From Leptodontidium sp. MPI-SDFR-AT-0119 (taxonomy: Eukaryota > Ascomycota > Leotiomycetes > Helotiales > Leptodontidiaceae), in the NCBI GenBank assembly GCA_020726505.1, contig JAHLEZ010000010.1, forward strand, positions 1,612,001 to 1,676,000: a DNA stretch of 64,000 nt, given 5' to 3'. The notes beneath the pieces were generated by a model. It ran no database searches. It was not told the origin of the DNA and saw nothing but the letters and a program-made list of their open reading frames with translations. Below are positions 28,927-40,607 of the stretch, one piece after another (the stretch's first letter is position 1; each line of letters begins with the position of its first letter). Position numbers and translations under genes: made by a program.

Positions 28927-30527
28927 ATAGCAAGTGGCCAACGAGAGAACTGGGAGATCTGCGTCGGACGGCTAGGCAAACACAATGAAATGTGATAAAG
29001 CGGTCTTATTAACTTCGTAACCCGTGTAGCTAGGGGCTACTCACTCTCGGGCGAGCAGCTTATTCAGCTCAATTCATACTAGCGCACGCACCGATGGCTC
29101 CTTCGTCCACCCCCAGCTGCGAGTCCATGACGGTTTTGCTTGCCGCGACGCGAGTACCGCACTATTAATTATAATGAGTTATCGCAGTATATTTCAAAAG
29201 AGCATCTGCACGGTCGATAAGCCTCACGTCCGGTTCTGGACCCTTACTATGATGATCTGTAATGAACATTGAGACATTTGACTTTGGTTGGCGTGGCTGG
29301 AGAACTTCCAAAAAGGATAAGAAGAAGCAGAAAGCAGTGCTTACATTTGACCTACCCGCGCTAGTACAGGAATCTATTTCATGCCGGAGGGCTAGTACCC
29401 AAGTCTGGTTCTTGTTATTAGGAGAATTTTCATATCTATTTAGTTAGTAGGCCTCTGTTCTAGGTTGAGATTCGATCTGGACCGCCGATTATGCTACTTT
29501 GTCCTCGATGACTACTAATATCCGAAACAACCAATTTAAAAATTCATCGGTTGAGTACAGGAGATGTGCCATCTGACGGGAAGTGGTGGAACCTTTCTTC
29601 GCAGTACCAAGTCGCACGTCGGACGATCGTTAACTCCTTGCAATTGACATCTTATCAGAAGGAACGTCCTTCCAAGGAAATACAGCTGCTACATGAGAAA
29701 GGGCCGATAATATTCGATCTTTTCACGTCCTAGGGTATCTGGTAATAAGTCTTGTCTCCATGAGGTCTTCGAACCCCTCGTCGTTTTGATAGATTCTGAA
29801 GACATCAACTAACTGGCTGTTGTGTGGACAGATCTCTATGTTCCACAGTTTAACGTTTATCAAGGGGGGAGACAGACAGTACTACTAGTAATTGAGGCGC
29901 AACGCGCTTGCGGGGCAGGGGCACCTGGCCGACCACTCGGAAGATGCCCCTTAAGCCTCTGATCCACTAGAACGGATGGGCCGAGCTTTCTTCCTGGCGA
30001 CGATTGGGTCAAAGTAGACAAAGTACCGTCTTATCCCAACGTGCTGGACTCTTGTACTTCGTGCCACCAAAGTTGCGGTGGCGAGCAATGGATTGAAGGC
30101 TTCCATCGAAGTTTCCAACCAGGGCACAATTCCCTTACGCTCTGAGATGTCATACACTATCCTATGCGGCCGGAATAAGTCTTCTTGACGGCCAATTTCA
30201 AAACCAGCAATCGGCCTCGTAATTCTTTCTGTTAAAAGACATGATTCCACCCTTCTCTCTTTTTTTCCGTTGCCGCATAGTGATCATCGACTCCTGCCCC
30301 CAGGATTTCGATCGGTCACGAATCTTTCTTTCGTCAATTGCAACCATTTTTGTTCAAGCCTTTTGATTGCAGCTGGGCAACCTAGGGCCTTGCCCTGGTG
30401 ACGGAAGATTGACCGGAAGCTCCCTGTTACCGGCACACCCTCAGACACCCTATCCGCACACCATCCCTCCAGCCCTGCGGCCGCGTATGGCTGCCTGAGG
30501 CTCTAAACCCAAGCCAAGACAAACCAG
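28927..30527. other. Long intergenic stretch
   Basis: No gene is secure. A minus-strand frame at 29951-30250 (99 codons, no ATG, ordinary composition, containing RRYFVYFDPIVARKKARPIR) could be a lone exon or remnant. The remainder shows no repeats or RNA-like folds that I could detect. Confidence 0.35.
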
Positions 30528-31397
30528 ATGGACGCCACGGATGAAGCTGGCGGCTCTGGAAGGCCGCGCTCTTCAATCGAGCCAACCTTCCCAGAATCGT
30601 TCTTCTACCATGGCACACCTTCTTGGACCGGAAATCCCTCACTTTATCATGGTCTTGCATCATCCGAGGAGGCGGAGGAGGATTGCATGCGCATTTGCAA
30701 TTGGGTGCAACCCACCGGAGAGTGTTTTGACTTCCAGTTCCAAGACTTGACGCCCTCAGGCTCCGCATTCTCGAACCCGCCTGGCTTTTTTCAACACCAG
30801 GAAACTGGAGGGGCCTTTGAGCCCGCCCCAGCCTATTGGGACCATCAGTACGCCAATTCCGGGAACGATCTACCGGTACAGCAGTCCATTCCCTTTCCCG
30901 CAGCCAACTCGAATCTTATGGGTGTCGGTATCAACCCGTTTGAAAGCACTGAGCCCCGTCCCGATGTCCCTATCCACAGCTATGCGCCTCAGCCTCAGCC
31001 TACCGGTGACGAGAAGTCAGTATCACCATCCCATAGATAATAGTCTCATTCTAACTCTATGCACAGAGAACCCAAAGTCGTACGCTGCTTGCATCCCGAT
31101 TGCCCAAAAACCTTTACGGCAGAGAGGGACCGTGAGCGCCATGACAAGCAGGTGCACAACAAGCCTGCTCGCGACGAACCACTACCCCTGGGATGGTATG
31201 AGTGCATCTGTGGGCATAGGGATTCGCGCAAAGATACCTTTTGTGGGCTTCGACGACATTTTACAAAGTGTACAAAGCCCGCAGTACGCGAGAATTACTT
31301 GTGTCGATGTCGCCAGCCATTTGTCGATCGCGAAGAGTTTGCAGCTCACATCAAGACATGCGGCAAGAAGACCCCAGGCCGCAAACGTGCCAAGTAG
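30528..31397 (+). CDS. C2H2 zinc-finger protein, 272 aa
   Basis: Exons 30528-31015 and 31067-31397 are joined across a 51-bp intron (GTCAGT ... CTAACTCTATGCACAG). The N-terminal 160 residues are acidic, aromatic and Pro/Gly-rich (an activation-domain-like composition). The second exon begins with one classical C2H2 finger (C-x4-C-x12-H-x4-H type, starting VRCLHPDCPKTFTAERD). Two further Cys/His clusters follow (CICGHRDSRKDTFCGLRRHF; CRCRQPFVDREEFAAHIKTC), and a basic end, RKRAK. It is a probable DNA-binding transcription factor of narrow distribution. Confidence 0.75.
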
Positions 31398-32593
31398 TGG
31401 TTTGGTCTCTCAATGCTTCGGAATTCTATTGGTGACCAAGTTCACAGATCACATGGACATTATCATTATTGCCTCTCTCATGGTTACTTTACCGGTTTTC
31501 TTTGGGGTTACCGACATGTTCATAGCAAGCTAGAGTTACTGCTTGGTCGCTGTGAGGTAGATACGGAGAGGAAATAAGGTACAATTATTTTTGTCCCTCT
31601 GATTAGTTATCAATGAAGCCCCCTTTTCCGAAGCCCTCTTTTCCGACACTCGATCTTTGTGCAAATCATGTGAAATGAAATACAAGGCGATGTGGGAAGA
31701 GCAAAAGAAAGCAATCCCGTTTCAAGGGCATGGTGAGATGTTAATATAGCTTAAGGAGATGAGAAGGTACCTAGGTACGAATGGATGGGCCACGTGAATG
31801 AAATGTTCGAAGTACGTTGGCTTTCGCGAATGTGTTCATGCTTTTGAAGGAGGCAGAAGGTTCTGAATGAGATTTAGATTCCGAGCTCTGGGGAGAGTTC
31901 CAGGAAGCATACTCCTTCTCTGCTCCTTTATTCTTGCGAAGCGCAAAACGCGATGCCTATTGTCCAGCGCCTTGAGGAAAATTGGCCGCAACTCCCCTTT
32001 CCCTACTCCCCCCTACTAATTGTAGGTAAAGCGTTGGAAATTGGCCTCAAATGTTGCGGCCAATTTTGTGAGCGCGATCTGAAGTTGGCCTAACTATGGT
32101 TTCGGAAAGGTGTGTCGATGCGGACACTAAAGCAGGCGGCCGCGGTTGAAATAAGCCTCAGAATGCAAATATTGGCCGCAGCGCAGCACGGGTCGGCGTC
32201 ATGATCTTAAAAAATGGGCCTCAATATACGAGAAACGAGGCAAATGTTGCGCATTCGTCTCACGCATCGACTACTGTATGCATCTTTGGCCGGAAAAACT
32301 TGGTGGTCGCACTGCCGAGCAAAATTGGCCGCAAAACGTTATGAAGGTCTTGCTACTGCCCCTGCTACGATCCTGAATGATAGATGACACTCGGAAATGT
32401 TTTAGGGATCGCGGTAAATAACTCACTCCAATGGTTGAGCAAGCCCAACACAGCCTGGTGTGGACTCATCTGAATTGTCCACCGCACCCATTAATATATT
32501 ACCCCTTCTTCGGGGCTCGAAAGAGGTCATTCTTATGGCTATCGTACCTGTACTACCATCTACGACTTCTCTGGCTACGACTTGACTCTGAAG
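31398..32593. other. Intergenic with a cluster of short repeated motifs
   Basis: No gene is seen. The right half contains the TTGGCC(G/T)CAA motif cluster listed separately. The left part has a pair of CCCTTTTCCGA(A/C)-like words near 31620-31650. Confidence 0.45.
31979..32334. repeat. Cluster of TTGGCC(G/T)CAA motifs with a 15-bp inverted pair
   Basis: At least six copies or near-copies of ATTGGCCGCAA occur within 360 bp, on both strands (31980, 32040, 32054 inverted, 32092, 32171, 32215, 32325). CAAAATTGGCCGCAA at 32320-32334 is the exact reverse complement of 32054-32068. Clustered short motifs like this occur as subterminal repeats of DNA transposons, but I see no flanking duplication. 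Confidence 0.6.
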
Positions 32594-33762
32594 ATGGGAA
32601 AATTATTTCATCCTGCTCAAGTCAAACTCGAGCGTTCCCCGAAACGCTCTATAAAGATACTTCGCAGAACTCAACCAGCCAAGGTCCAGAAACCGGAGAG
32701 GCATGGAAAAGAAAAGCAGTTCCTTAAGAGCTCTCGATATATTGTCAAAAAGGCCATTGCTCAACTCGACCAGTACGCCTCACATTGGTGCTTTGTCGAA
32801 AACATGGCTAACGTAGATGAAACAGACAGTTATGCCATCAATTTCAAGCACGAAATGACGACCATACACAGTCTTTGCCACAGACGACTGCGAGCTATCG
32901 AAAGGTCTACCGAAAGACAGACGCGGGAATTTTGATACCTTATGAGAATTTCGTTGGTGCATTTCTTGGAGGTCGATACCGACTCCAATTGCTGCAGTAC
33001 CAGGAGGAGAGCTTAGATGTTTATTCAATCACAAATCTATTTGGGCGATCTTATGAGGCTCAAGCATTCTCGCTGTCCGAATCTGGTGTTTCAGCGAATC
33101 TGCTGCAAGCCAGAAAAAGGAGGATGAAGCGGCTGTTTCGGTCCAAGAATTTCGTGGATGAGATTCAACAGGCAGGGAAAAGGTTTCTTATCACCGATAT
33201 TGATAGGAACGACAAGGAACGAAATAACCTGTACCGGCGACACTTGGCTACTGATTGGATGAGTCAAGATCTTTCCTGCTTGGAGAAATACCGGGCGAAT
33301 TTCCCTAATTTGTCAGCAACCGAAGAAAGTCCTTCGAAGAGTTCTCCTACTAGAAATGACACCGGGGGCAATCTTTCAAGTTACTTGGGTATGGATAGTT
33401 ACGATTCGCAGCACCCGGTGGGCTCATTTGTATCCTCTTGTGCACCAGACTTGCCCAATTCGCGAAGCAACTGGAGTGATACTGACACTCCTTCGTACTC
33501 ACTTTCGTCACACGCACCCAGCTCTATCGCTTCACAACCCAGCAGCTGGAGCAGCTGGGCTGAAGTTGCCTCTCACACGGCCAATTCTTCTCGTGCGACC
33601 AGCTGTGTCGTACCAGCATCTAGCGGCATGTATTCTAGCTATGCTGAAGCGGCGTCAAAGGGACTCGATCACGACAAGAGCTCCAAAACACGAAAAGGCT
33701 GCAGACAACGCCAGAGGCGCCAGCGCAAACGGGAAACAAAAGGTTCAGGGCTTTCAAATTGA
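32594..33762 (+). CDS. Basic orphan protein, about 365 aa
   Basis: Two frames are linked here. The best model is exons 32594-32812 and 32884-33762 with a 71-bp intron (GTAGAT ... TTTGCCACAG), both in phase 0. The alternative is a single frameshift near 32900, because the first frame stays open with plausible residues up to 32935. The N-terminus is very basic (KRSIKILRRTQPAKVQKPER). The middle has a helical stretch, and the C-terminal 150 residues are Ser/Thr-rich with a final basic block (RQRQRRQRKRETKG). I recognise no domain; a nuclear location would fit the charge. Confidence 0.5.
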
Positions 33763-33964
33763 AGCTTTCTTTGGAGGATGGTGGGTTTTTGATTATGTTT
33801 TTAGTTCTTTACAAAGGCATAAATGTATCCGCCGTCTAATGTGTCCTCGAGTGAGTTTAGTCTAAAATTCGAAGTGCAGTGAAATAACTGAACATTGAAA
33901 GATTCCATCTTTCCCACCTTTGAGGTTTCATAATTGCAAAAACATTTGCATTCCGCCTCATTCC

Positions 33965-36052
33965 TCAAAAGAAGGCCGCTTCTTGAGATTCTTTCGTGGA
34001 CGACCTGTGTACCACAATCCGCTTCTTCACAATCTTAACATCTCGCAGCTTTGGCTTTGGCCATGGTTCTTGCATGACGTGGGGCACGGTGGCAGGACGT
34101 GGCATGCCCTCAGGAGGATGCACAGTTGCAGAAGGTCTGTATTCGGTTTCAACGAATTCCAATTGTCTGCCTTTCATCAATGTGCGAGTAAGTTTCCGAA
34201 AGTTGTTAGTGAAGGAAGAGACACCACATGCTGAATTTAGTGATTAGAAATATACCCAATGTACGAGTTGGAGATATCCTATACTTACCCACAACGATAC
34301 TGCGTCCAACTGAATTCTCGATCACCGACGTCACAACGGATCCAATGGCCGCCTCTGGGTCCCCTCTGAAGTTAATGTACTCTAAGTAACCGTCGTCCGT
34401 TGAGTAAATTTCGTTAGTAGAACTGGTGGAGTGGTAGCACTTGGTTTGAAGAAGACCCCGACGACTGCTCACCACTTCGGTTTTCGGTTCTTCTGAGTCT
34501 GGTTCCAGAGGGCCTTTCTGTTCTTTTGGCCGTGCCCGCTCTTGAGCTTTCTCCTCAATGAGTCTCAAGCTTCTCAGAAATGGATCTCCCCACCGGTTCT
34601 GTGTCAGATCATCCATCTCCCAGTGTATATCTAGTTTTCTGGTAATTATACGTTGCTTATCCACAGAGTACCTCCAGGCGAGCAGCTGCTTTGCATAGGA
34701 GAGAATACCCGCGAGGCCAATACCTTTTGCGACCAGTATGACGTTGTCGTAATGTTCCAAATGCAGTTGCTGGCCGAAGGGCCCATCGAAAGAGACCGAT
34801 TTAATGGTTTCCCTGTTTGCGAGACGTCTAGTGATTCCACTCACTGGCTGAAGAAGTAATGTTATGCTGAGAGCCTTTTTATGGGGATCCTGAATGTCTG
34901 GCTGCATCGGACTTTCCGGGTCTACATTCCGCATCTCCGAATTATCGAACACCATCTTTTTCCCGTCCTTATCGATGTGGTGAGACTCCCACCAACAGAT
35001 CAGAAAAGGGTGCGATTGAAACTTCTCACTCAGGTAGAAGTCACGAATCCGAAGATAAATGAATTGTCCCGGAGAAACAGATAACGGTTTTTTCAGGTTG
35101 ATTTGAAGTTGAATGACATCGGGTTCGTGAACATCATGTCCACCAATTTGCTTCGTACGAGGGAACTTGGTTACCTCAACCGTACGAGGAACAACCGTAC
35201 GAGGAAACTTGGTTACCACAACATGTTCACTCCTTATGCGAAGGTTCCAAACCAATTCTAAGAATCCTGTCGTCCATAAGAAGATTGAGATAATTGGAAA
35301 AATCAAGTGGCGCATTCCTCGAGACCGTACGTGCCAGAGCAGACAACACAAGCAAACCATAGCCAGGAGTTTGTGCAAAACTTGGGAAACCTCGCGACCG
35401 TAGCTCCTAATTTTAAAGAAAGAAAGAGCACAAGAAACGACCCATGGGGCTACACTCAGACCGAGGGAGGCTGCTGTCTATATCGAAATTTTAGATTGAG
35501 AGCCGACGAAGGGGGGAGACTTACAAAGCCACCGGAAATGATGATGCTCTTCTGAGCCGTGCCAGGGTTTCTTAGTGCTAATACCAAATGCACCAATCCC
35601 AAAATTGCGCAAAAACCTCCAATCCAACAGTGAAGCAATAAACGAACGTGAAGAGGCAGGCTCATTCCAAGAAAATCAAAAATGGTGGAGCGTCTACCGA
35701 CAAACAGTGGAATTACATTAACCGAGATCAGCGTCCCACTTCGAACGCTAACTTCTGAGATGCGGGGGGGAAAACGCGGGGCACCATTCTCGTATGTGAA
35801 GATCAAACAAAAAAGATTAACCAAAACGTAAGTCAAAATGAAAACGATCTGTAAGACAGGAACGTTCCAAATCCGGGTGTATACCAGCTTTCGCAGGAAG
35901 ACATTACGCAAGTACTGAAACAAAGCAAACAAACGGGGGGACAAGCGAACTGCCGCGGCCAGCGCAACAATGAGGAGCAGGGAGACAATCGCGTACCACT
36001 CGGTAACGAGCCGCGCAGAGAACCACTCGGAAAGCGCGGAGGTGAACGACAT
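33965..36052 (-). CDS. Ferric reductase / NADPH-oxidase-family transmembrane protein (FRE), 660 aa
   Basis: Exons 35525-36052, 34289-35477 and 33965-34230 are joined across introns of 47 and 58 bp. The N-terminus has several membrane helices. Two His pairs spaced for bis-heme binding are present (H-x13-H in LHCWIGGFCAILGLVH and in LHKLLAMVCLCCLLWH). A FAD-binding HPF motif follows (SHPFLICWW), then a nucleotide-binding KGIGLAG, and after the last splice ACGVSSFTNNFRK and LEFVETEY, the usual C-terminal NAD(P)H-binding end. The family transfers electrons from NADPH through FAD and heme across a membrane, typically to reduce Fe(III) for uptake. The ~60-residue Pro/Lys-rich tail after the canonical end is unusual. 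FREs are recurrent Starship cargo. Confidence 0.88.
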
Positions 36053-36501
36053 CTGGATGGATGCCGGGCAAATGTTGGGTTGGCACGGGACAACTGGGGA
36101 GGAATTTAAAGATAGAAGTATGCATGCAAGTTGACACCCCCTGTGTCTTGACCATGTTCCTGCCCTGTTCCACCCCTCGTCCACCCCTGCCCATCCCTGC
36201 ACCTCCCTTGTCAAGCCCCTGTTCCGCCCCGAAAACCCTGTCTCGGACCGTACATGGCTCCCAAGAGTGCCATGAAAACCGAAACCTAGATCTTTGATCC
36301 TGTTTCTCTCGTTGCATCACTCTGCCCAACAAGCACCGTCAAAGAAGCCTGTACATAAACGGAGCGATCTCACGACCGTGAGCAGGTTTTTGGAATCAGA
36401 TCCCAACAACTCTGCTCTCTCCACTATCTGCCAGCAACCCCACAGCATTCCTGCCGCCCTCCCAAACCGCAACTGCATTTGCTGCAGTCCACAAGTCCAC
36501 C
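36053..36501. other. Divergent promoter region
   Basis: This lies between the ferric reductase (minus) and the MADS-like gene (plus). It includes a CCCCTGTTCC/CACCCCTGCCC-type CT-rich stretch at 36160-36240. No GATA-type iron-regulatory cluster is evident to me. Confidence 0.4.
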
Positions 36502-37311
36502 ATGACGATTTACACCAATGAGCACACGAAACACAGGAAGTTCACCACACGCATACCTACTCTCTATACCAAGTTCAACGAGCTTGTTGAGTATACCGAT
36601 TGTGATGTTGCGTTTTTTGTACAATACAAAAACGAACATCATTGCTTCCGGTCAAGGCATGACTTCCCGGACCAACTCGCTGTAAGTGGCTGCCTGCTGA
36701 GAACGAACACTGCCTGACTTTGGCAGCTCAATGCCTCGTACCAGACCCCGGATGATTGGGTCAGGAAGAATCCTGGTCTCCGCAACCACCCCGGAACCAT
36801 GTCGTTCCGCCAGGCGCTACCCTCACCGGGCGGTGGTGTCTCGTCATCAAAATCTTCAACAGTGGTGTTTGCTACCCCTCCTCCGGAACCAGTGCAAGCA
36901 CGGCCAACTGTACAACGAGAACAGCCATCAACGCCCCAAACACGGTCGATGACGAGAATGGCTGGGTCGCTGCCCAAGCTCCATACCATCGGAGTTTCCG
37001 ACCTTCCTCTTCGAAATCTAGCCCCCGAAGCCATCCTCAATGAGAACTTACCAACCGGCTCCACTTTGTCTCCCATGTTGCAAAAGTCACCCTGGAAAAT
37101 CAAGCCAGCACCTCGACGTAGTCGATCGGAATCTGAAACGCCTTCTCCATTGGCCATAAGAAAATCTTTGAAGAGGAAGGCTTCGGCAGCACCCGAGTTG
37201 GACGACGACGACGATGAGGATGAGGATGACGACAAAACTCCATCCTTTAGAAGCCCCGTGACTCGCAGTCGCTTGAGGGGACTCAAGAACTTCAAATTCA
37301 GCATGTTTTGA
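36502..37311 (+). CDS. MADS-box-like protein, 254 aa
   Basis: Exons 36502-36681 and 36727-37311 are joined across a 45-bp intron (GTAAGT ... TTTGGCAG). Residues 11-50 (RKFTTRIPTLYTKFNELVEY, then DCDVAFFVQY) follow the MADS/SRF pattern R-x-TF-x3-x3-L-x-KK-x-EL-x-D-x-DVA, though several core lysines are lost. The rest is Pro/Ser/Arg-rich with a bipartite-like basic block (IRKSLKRKASAA) and an Asp/Glu run, so it looks nuclear. It may be a diverged transcription factor; DNA binding is doubtful with the altered motif. Confidence 0.6.
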
Positions 37312-37444
37312 CGAAACCTGTCCTTCCATGCTTGGTGTTTGCAAGTTAGCTGTCATTGCCCACATGTCTTTAATTACGGTCTTTTCTTGTCTGGCTTGGA
37401 TTTATATAATTGTTTCTATGGTCATCTCCTGTACCTTACTTACA

Positions 37445-40400
37445 TCAGTGGCGGGTCCTTTTGTTGCTCCTTTCTACTACATTGCTACCTTCTTCCATGT
37501 TGCTCTTTCCATACGTTTGTTTAACCAATATAAGACTTCTTTCCCTCAGATCAGTAGTATCTGGTTTGGATGAGGAAATATCCGTACTTGTAGACCCGTT
37601 TTTTCGAATTACCTGAGATTGACGTTTCACCAAGAGGAGACTTCTTCCTCGTAGACCAGTTTCCCTACCGAGCTTGCTTCCTATTATCATATTGTTCTCT
37701 TCTTCCGCGTTGCTCTTTTGATGGTTTTGTTTAAGTAATACAAGGCTTCTTTCCCTCAGATCAGCAGTATCTGGCTTTGATGAGGAAATATCCCTACTTG
37801 TAGACCCATTACTTCGAGATACCTGAGACGGGCGTTTTACCAGGAGAATGCTTCGTCCTCGTCGATCAGTCTCACCACCGAGCAAAGTCTCACCCAGTCG
37901 ATTTTCATTCCTGATATAGCTTTGCCTAAAACTCTCTGCATATCGCTGTTTGACCAGTAGAAAGCTCCTCTCTCTTAGACTGTTGCGTCGTAGGAACTGT
38001 ACGATGTGATCTGTGCGTATCGATCTGGGCGCTCCTTCCACAATTACCATACCAATCCAACCTTTACGTTTATTCAAGTGATTTGCCATGTCCTTCGTTG
38101 ATCTTGTGATTGTTGTCATTCCGTTGTGCTCCAGAAACTCAATGTCTCTTACTGGAACTTGATCAGACTGCGGTGAGTGCATCGAACGGCCGGCTCGGAC
38201 AACCTTTCTTGTGCATAACTCTTCTAGATTCGCTTTTGCTCTCTCGCTCTTGTCACGATCCTCAGAAAATATTCTCGCAGTATAGCTGTTTGTCAGCTGT
38301 CGATGGAACCCCCCCTCGTGGGAGCCTGACTCCGTTGGAAGCTCCGTCTCTGAGATCCCAGTTTCCTCAACCGTGCTAGTAACCACGCTTTCTCTCTCTA
38401 CATTTGTAGTCATGATGAGCTGTGACTTGGGATTGGAGTTGCCTATTAAGCAGGCTCCTGTGTCACAGTCGACAGTGTTATCGAGATTGTCCTCTTCGGT
38501 CCTCCTGCGGTTGTGGTTACCGTGTTCTGTGTGTGTGTCAATGCCCACATTTTCAGTGGCTTCTTCTCCAACATGAATGATAGAACCCGAATTGAAATGG
38601 TCCGTGGTGACGGTAGGAGTCACATTGTTTGATGTCATGCCCATTGAACCATTCGCATTTTCCGTTGTGATCGCAACGCTCTCGGGGTTGTTTCCTTCTG
38701 CAAAGTCTCCGGCCGGCCCAATCTCTTGCAACCCACTTAGGCTGGCTCTCATGTCGGTGTGCAATAAACTGGCGGTAATTTGCCGGATGACAGTGGAAGG
38801 AGTTTCAATCCTACTAGGATTAGGGGACTGGACCAGACTGGCGTTTGCAGAGCGTCCCACCGTTGTCCCGTCTGAAGTACTTGGAGATAAGGTGGTGCTT
38901 CGGGGGTGCTGGAAGTTTTGACTGGCTGTTTGATTACGGAAATCCGTTGTAACAAAAGCACCGGGCTCAAAAAGGGAGACTTCAAAGTCTCTCAAAGTCC
39001 ACTCAGAGACGAGCCCAGGTCTGAAAAAAGACTTAACGAAGTCCTGCAGCACAAACATCACCGTTGGTTCTTTCATTTCTGTCTGTCTGGCCTGGACGAG
39101 ATTAGGAATGAATAAAGCGGCCTGCATCTGTTTCTGGGTCTCTCCTGAAGGCCGACGATACCTTTGCTTGATTGGAAGACTGCTCATCTCAGTGATTGGA
39201 GCCGCGAGGTCTTCGACTTGGCCGATGTGTTCATTACACATTTTTTCGAGTGACTCGCTTTGGAATCCCAAAAGTTGAGCTCGTTTAGCAAACAGGACTT
39301 GGTGTTTGTAGTCAACTCTTGCAAATTCAGCACAGCTCCGAACGTCTCGCCGTGGAGCGATATTGCTCAAATTCCGTGATTGTCGAATAGCAGCAACAAA
39401 CAACTGGACGTATGCCAGGTATCGTTTGTCTAGGCCAGGAGGGCTGAGTGCTTCATGGAATATGCCTTCGGCAGTTTCGACAAGAGAATCATCTGGAGGC
39501 GTCCAAAGATCGAACAGTGACTGGAACAGTGAACCATTCCTAGATGGCTCCATCTGTATCCTGATGACTTTGACACCGATTTCAAGGAGTTTTACATATT
39601 CGTGAAAGGTTTTTAGGGTGGGGATAATATCGTAAAGCGATAAAATAGAATTTTGTATTTCCTGTCTTGTCTTTTGGCAACTGATAGATGGAAACAGGTA
39701 TCCTGAAGCTATTTGTTGGATGATAGCTTTGCGATCTGAGGCACTTGCCATAGGGACGCGCCCCTGTAAGAACTTTACCGTTCTGATGTCGACGAACTGT
39801 CGATTTGCTGGGTCTTGTAATGTGATCTTATTCCATATTTCGTAGATTCGTCCCAAGTAGCGTTGGAGCTCTTCGTGACAGCGCAGGGCGAAATGTCGAC
39901 GAATGTTTCCCAGTTCAAGACCCCACTTCAAACCTGGAAATTGCATAATGTTATCGAGCTTCGTGGTATAGTTTGGTTTTTGAAGAAGCCATGACAAGTC
40001 TCGGCGCTTGGAGTAGCTTTTCAAGTTTGTCATTGCTTTAATCACGAGTTCCGAGTCCCGTACATCAATATTATGGGTATCGATATATGTTCGAGCTTCG
40101 TGATAGATTTCCCCATCTGAAAGTGGAGTTTCATGCGAGAAATGCTTAACTTCACTCAAAATGCTTTGCACATGTGCTATGATATGTTAGTATGTCCTGC
40201 TCCATGGTGAGAAGACGAAGAAGCTTACTAGTCTCGTCAAAACTGCGAATTTTGATCGTCCACCAGAAATCTTCGGGCTTGAGGAATAGCTTCCCAGCTT
40301 CAACCCGATGCCTGCCATGGAGGCATAGAATTTTAAGGCTGCCAGTCTTGAGTAACGGCCGATGTGATGGATGAGCAAGGGAAAGTTGTAATTCACTCTT

Positions 40401-40607
40401 CGTCAGACCTGATTCTGCAAGTATTTGTTCCAAATCATCACCAGGGATATTCGCAGGTATTGTGTTTTGGTCATGTTCCCGATCACAACCCTGCACACTG
40501 AAAATGTCTCTGAGATAAGAAACAGTATCGCGGTCTATCGCCCTTCCAGGATAAAAGTCCAATGAGTGCAAATGGACTCTCACGATGCCAAGAGGAGGTG
40601 TATCCAT
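37445..40607 (-). CDS. DUF3723 protein, 1036 aa
   Basis: Exons 40229-40607 and 37445-40176 are joined across a 52-bp intron (GTAAGC ... ACTAACATATCATAG). The N-terminal ~430 residues carry DUF3723 hallmarks: VH-HSLDFYPGR, a VQGCDRE block, LHGRHRVEAGK, PEDFWWTIK, LSDGEIYHEARTY, GLKWGLELG and LRCHEELQRYLGRI. The middle is Ser/Thr/Asn-rich and probably disordered. The C-terminal ~200 residues contain five or six repeats of LRERS-LLVKQ separated by a variant of NGSTSRDISSSKPD, seemingly unique to this protein. The function of DUF3723 is unknown; the family is frequent cargo of Starship transposons. The gene is divergent from the patatin-like gene. Confidence 0.85.

Noticed and set aside
32054..32334. 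MITE defined by the 15-bp inverted pair
   Set aside because: No target-site duplication is visible on either side, so it is listed only as a motif cluster.
36639..37304. 221-codon minus-strand frame
   Set aside because: It is antisense to the second exon of the MADS-like gene; its Ser run is just the reverse of the Asp run.
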